A stretch of 7,405 nt of DNA from RBG-16-68-21 sp035286665. GTDB taxonomy: Bacteria > Actinomycetota > Acidimicrobiia > Spongiisociales > UBA11373. A program made the position numbers and the translations under genes. The stretch covers positions 1 to 7,405 of the forward strand of contig DATECY010000044.1 in assembly GCA_035286665.1 (NCBI GenBank), in the 5' to 3' direction. The notes beneath the pieces are model-generated. The model was not told the origin of the DNA. It worked only from the letters and a program-made list of their open reading frames with translations, and searched no databases. Shown here one piece after another: positions 5,056 through 7,405 of this stretch; position 1 is the stretch's first letter; every line of letters starts with the position of its first letter.

Positions 5056-5148
5056 GCAATTGGCAATTGGCAATTCGTCAGACGCGGTGTGACGGCTCGG
5101 GCGCGCTCGCGCCGACGCTCCGGTTGCGAATTGCGAATTGCGAATTGC
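5056..5148. repeat. inverted array of 7-base repeats
   Basis: The left side (5056-5076) is three 7-base units: GCAATTG, GCAATTG, GCAATTC. The right side (5128-5148) is GAATTGC three times, i.e. GCAATTC on the other strand. A partial unit (TTGC) stands at 5124-5127. The two sides can pair over 21 positions with 2 mismatches, enclosing 51 bases that hold a smaller hairpin, GGCGC (5100-5104) with GCGCC (5109-5113). The array fills most of the 124-base prmC-tsaC gap and is markedly AT-richer than its surroundings. It looks like a non-autonomous palindromic element; AATTGC-type heptamer repeats of this style are, from general recollection, scattered through many bacterial genomes. Confidence 0.8.
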
Positions 5149-5158
5149 AGGCCGTCCC

Positions 5159-5722
5159 ATGACTCCGGATCTCATCGATGCAGCAATGGAGGCCCTCCAC
5201 GGCGGCCTCGTGATCGGCCTCCCTACCGACACCGTCTACGGGATCGGGGTCGACCCGATGCAGGAACGTGCGCTGCGGCGGCTGTACGCGGTGAAGGGGA
5301 GGGCGGAGGAGAAGCCGATCCCGATCCTGGCGGCGAGCATCGCCGATGCCCGTGGCTTCGGGATGATCGACGACGCGGTCGCCAAGTATTGGCCGGGGCC
5401 GCTCACCGTCGTCGTCCGCCGCATGCCGGCTGCGCCGTTGTGGATCGGGGACGACGCCCGGGGCACGGTGGCGATCCGGGTCCCCGACCATCCGGTCGCT
5501 CTCGAGTTGCTCGCCCGTTCCGGCCCGCTGGCGGTGACCAGCGCCAACCAGTCCGGGGCGGAGCCCGCCTCCGACGACATCGCCGCCCGCACCGCACTCG
5601 GCGACGCGGTGGCGGTGTACCTCGCTGGGCAGGGCTCCGGGGGTGCGGCCTCGACCGTGGTCGATCTCACCAGCCGCGAACCGGTGGTGATCCGTCCCGG
5701 TCCCGTAGCCTGGGGATCATGA
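5159..5722 (+). CDS. L-threonylcarbamoyladenylate synthase (TsaC/YwlC/Sua5)
   Basis: This enzyme makes threonylcarbamoyl-AMP from threonine, bicarbonate and ATP, the first step of t6A37 formation in ANN-decoding tRNAs. The 187-residue product is a single YrdC-like domain with PTDTVYG (22-28), KGR (46-48) followed by KPIPIL, WPGPLT (78-83), RVPDHP (107-112), TSANQSG (127-133), STVVDL (165-170) and IRPG (178-181), all family signatures. There is no C-terminal Sua5 domain, so it is the short TsaC/YwlC form. The ATG at 5159 has only a weak AGG upstream; a TTG 21 bases earlier lies inside the heptamer repeat and would add seven repeat-encoded residues. The upstream gap has no TA dinucleotide and so no TANNNT box, suggesting readthrough from prmC. 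Its stop overlaps the next start by 4 bases (ATGA). Confidence 0.93.
   Translation: MTPDLIDAAMEALHGGLVIGLPTDTVYGIGVDPMQERALRRLYAVKGRAEEKPIPILAASIADARGFGMIDDAVAKYWPGPLTVVVRRMPAAPLWIGDDARGTVAIRVPDHPVALELLARSGPLAVTSANQSGAEPASDDIAARTALGDAVAVYLAGQGSGGAASTVVDLTSREPVVIRPGPVAWGS
5706..5711 (+). promoter_or_regulatory. possible leaderless -10 box inside tsaC for the membrane gene
   Basis: TAGCCT lies in the last codons of tsaC, followed by exactly 7 bases and then the ATG at 5719. Spacing matches the prmC box. It would allow a leaderless transcript of the membrane gene besides the polycistronic one. No clear -35 is visible. Confidence 0.35.
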
Positions 5723-6336
5723 GCAGACAGAAAGGCTCGCGGCAACGTCCCGTCGCCGAGCGGAGGCGGTATCACGATCAGTTCACCCGGCGCGGCCGGC
5801 GAGGACGGGTGGCACCGGCGGCCGTGACCGGTGAACCGATCACCCGCCGCCGCTGCTGGGGAGCGGCGCTCGGTGGCACCATCGTCCTCGTGTTCGCCTT
5901 CGCCGCGGTGGTCACCGCCATCGTCGAGCAGGACCGGGGCAACCCGCGCCGGGCGGCCGCCGCCGCGATTGCGGCCGCCGCGCTGGTCCCGGTGGTCTTT
6001 ACGGTGCTCGCCCGGGTGTCGCGGGCACCGCGGCCCATGCGCGCGGTGTTGCTCGCCACCCCGCTGGCGATCGCCGGCTACCTCGGGGTGGGATCGCTGG
6101 TCCGCGAACCGACCTCGTCGTTGGTGCTCGCCTTCGGGATCGCCGGCGCCTTCGTGCTCAGGGCGGAACCGGTCCACCGGATTCCGCTGCGGATCACCGT
6201 GGTCGGGGTGTCCTCCCTCGTCACCCTGCTTCTCTCAGTGGTGGCCCCGGTGGGTGCGGTGGTGATCGCACCGTTCCTCCCGTTCCCGGCGCTGGTGGTG
6301 GCCGACATCGTCGCCGAGGCCAGACCGACCACCTGA
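5719..6336 (+). CDS. uncharacterised multi-pass membrane protein
   Basis: I do not recognise this 205-residue protein. Residues 1-46 are hydrophilic and strongly basic (many Arg/Lys, e.g. AERRRYHDQFTRRGRRGR), which predicts a cytoplasmic N-terminus. Hydrophobic segments follow at about 47-69, 80-100, 107-128, 131-147 and 157-198, the last long enough for two helices, so five or six membrane passes are likely. Short linkers are Arg-rich (DRGNPRR, RVSRAPRPMR). No catalytic motif is visible. Its ATG overlaps the tsaC stop (ATGA), indicating translational coupling, and a possible leaderless promoter is just upstream. glyA follows after 107 bases. The coding frame is supported by the overlap, the codon bias and the hydrophobic periodicity. 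A small lineage-specific membrane protein is the safest reading; no function is assigned. Confidence 0.8.
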   Translation: MSRQKGSRQRPVAERRRYHDQFTRRGRRGRVAPAAVTGEPITRRRCWGAALGGTIVLVFAFAAVVTAIVEQDRGNPRRAAAAAIAAAALVPVVFTVLARVSRAPRPMRAVLLATPLAIAGYLGVGSLVREPTSSLVLAFGIAGAFVLRAEPVHRIPLRITVVGVSSLVTLLLSVVAPVGAVVIAPFLPFPALVVADIVAEARPTT

Positions 6337-6419
6337 CCCCCTCCGCCGGTGCTCCGTTCCGTGACCTTGGTGATGCTCGGGGCCGTCGTGAGCGCGGCAA
6401 ATGTTGCGGGACGGGGCAT

Positions 6420-6437
6420 TACCCTCGATTCCGGAGG
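6420..6437 (+). promoter_or_regulatory. glyA -10 box and ribosome binding site
   Basis: TACCCT (6420-6425) is followed by GGAGG (6433-6437), 6 bases before the ATG at 6444. The expected leader of roughly 12 bases would include the GGAGG. A -35 is not evident. This suggests that glyA has its own promoter in addition to any readthrough from the upstream genes. Confidence 0.5.
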
Positions 6438-6443
6438 TTGGTC

Positions 6444-7405
6444 ATGGACGTCACCCGTCGCCTCGAAGAGGTCGATCCCGAGGTCGCCGCCCTCATCGTC
6501 CGCGACGCGGAACGGCAGCGCACCCACGTCCAGCTGATCGCCTCCGAGAACTTCGTGTCCCGCGCCGTGATGCAGGCCTCGGGGTCGGTGCTCACCAACA
6601 AGTACTCGGAGGGCTACCCCGGCAAGCGGTACTACGAGGGGTGCGAGCTGATCGACGAGGTGGAGTCGCTCGCCATCGATCGGGCCCGCAGTCTGTTCGG
6701 AGCCGAGCACGCCAACGTGCAGGCCCACAGCGGCGCCCAGGCCAACATGGGTGTCTACTTCGGCCTGCTCAAGCCGGGCGACAAGATCCTGGGGATGCGC
6801 CTCGACCAGGGGGGCCATCTCACCCACGGGTCCCCGGTCAACTTCTCCGGCATGCTCTACGACTTCGTCTCCTACGGGGTCCACCCCGAGACCGAGGTGG
6901 TCGACATGGCGGAGCTCGCCGCGGTCGCCGGCCGAGAGCGTCCCCGGATGATCGTGGCCGGCTACTCGGCGTACTCCCGGATCCTGGACTGGGCCGGGTT
7001 CCGCGCCGTCGCCGACGAGGTGGGGGCGCTGCTCATGGTCGACGCCGCCCACATCATCGGTCTCATTGCCGGGGGCGCCCACCCCAACCCCGTTCCCCAC
7101 GCCGATGTGGTCACCGCCACCACCCACAAGGCGCTGCGCGGTCCCCGCGGTGGTCTCATCCTCTGTCGGGGCGAGCACGCCGCCGTCGTCGACAAGGGGG
7201 TGTTCCCCAACGCCCAGGGCGGGCCGATCAACAACCAGATCGCCGCCAAGGCGGTGTGCTTCCACGAGGCGGCGACACCGGAGTTCCGCGCCTACACCGC
7301 TCAGATCGTTGCCAACGCTGCCGCCATGGCCGGTGCCGTCGCCGGTGCCGGGGTGCGGGTGGTATCGGGGGGCACCGACAACCACCTCTTCCTGGTCGAC
7401 CTGCG
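6444..7405 (+). CDS. glyA: serine hydroxymethyltransferase, C-terminus cut by window edge
   Basis: GlyA is the cytoplasmic pyridoxal-phosphate enzyme that converts serine and tetrahydrofolate to glycine and 5,10-methylene-tetrahydrofolate, a main source of one-carbon units. The visible 320 residues run from the ATG at 6444, which has GGAGG 6 bases upstream, off the right edge without a stop; full-length enzymes have about 415-430 residues. Seen motifs are LIASENF (31-37), SEGYPGKRYYEGCE (55-68), HSGAQANM, GGHLTHGSPVNFSG, the cofactor-contacting Asp200 and His203 (VDAAH), and the PLP lysine Lys229 in TTHKALRGPRGG. These positions coincide with E. coli numbering (from memory), so there are no indels up to there. 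FPNAQGGP replaces the more common FPGxQGGP. The gene follows the membrane protein by 107 bases. Confidence 0.96.
   Translation, partial: MDVTRRLEEVDPEVAALIVRDAERQRTHVQLIASENFVSRAVMQASGSVLTNKYSEGYPGKRYYEGCELIDEVESLAIDRARSLFGAEHANVQAHSGAQANMGVYFGLLKPGDKILGMRLDQGGHLTHGSPVNFSGMLYDFVSYGVHPETEVVDMAELAAVAGRERPRMIVAGYSAYSRILDWAGFRAVADEVGALLMVDAAHIIGLIAGGAHPNPVPHADVVTATTHKALRGPRGGLILCRGEHAAVVDKGVFPNAQGGPINNQIAAKAVCFHEAATPEFRAYTAQIVANAAAMAGAVAGAGVRVVSGGTDNHLFLVDL

Noticed and set aside
3787..5232. Upstream extension of the VOC frame to a 605-residue protein
   Set aside because: The extra part runs through the hairpin repeats and opposite prmC and is low complexity. The ATG at 3786 has a strong ribosome binding site and begins the VOC fold at the usual place.
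6337..6443. Glycine riboswitch or other leader RNA before glyA
   Set aside because: The gap is only 107 bases, the likely leader is about 12 bases, and I see no paired aptamer-like structure; only a 4-bp GCAA/TTGC inverted repeat at 6397-6407.
6078..7385. Minus-strand open frame of 435 codons opposite glyA and the membrane gene
   Set aside because: It mirrors the glyA codons (GlyA motifs and Lys229 are intact on the plus strand) and has no recognisable domain.

Overview
The window is a GC-rich bacterial chromosome segment with ordinary housekeeping genes. GTG and ATG starts, strong GC bias at third codon positions, TANNNT-type -10 boxes (two lying about 7 bases before a start codon) and the prmC / tsaC-sua5 / membrane protein / glyA order all fit a high-GC Actinomycetota lineage, perhaps an Acidimicrobiia-like one. 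That placement is inference from gene order and codon style, not a database result.

Layout: positions 1-69 hold the first 23 codons of a minus-strand archease gene (RtcB tRNA-ligase cofactor) that runs off the left edge. Divergent from it, mscS (186-1295, +) encodes an MscS-type mechanosensitive channel and ends in a long hairpin. Convergent with mscS, a minus-strand pair follows: a VOC (glyoxalase-fold) protein (3415-3786) upstream of an S9 prolyl-oligopeptidase-family serine peptidase (1428-3356). A 456-base intergenic region (3787-4242) separates VOC from the divergent plus-strand block and holds a cluster of seven related hairpin repeats. The plus-strand block is prmC (4243-5034), tsaC/sua5/ywlC (5159-5722), an unrecognised multi-pass membrane protein (5719-6336) and glyA (6444 to the right edge, truncated).

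Functionally, the right half is translation-centred: PrmC methylates release factors, TsaC/YwlC starts t6A tRNA modification, and GlyA supplies one-carbon units and glycine. Archease at the left edge also belongs to RNA repair/maturation. MscS protects against hypo-osmotic shock. The peptidase and VOC protein are accessory cytoplasmic enzymes.

The least ordinary parts are non-coding. One is the hairpin-repeat cluster at 3852-4209, with compensatory stem changes and C(GAAA)G / C(GCA)G loops. The other is a separate inverted array of 7-base repeats at 5056-5148, wedged between prmC and tsaC next to a perfect hairpin on the prmC stop codon. Both look like REP/MITE-type non-autonomous palindromic elements; no transposase is visible in the window. 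I see no CRISPR array, RNA gene, defence island or novel multi-gene system.
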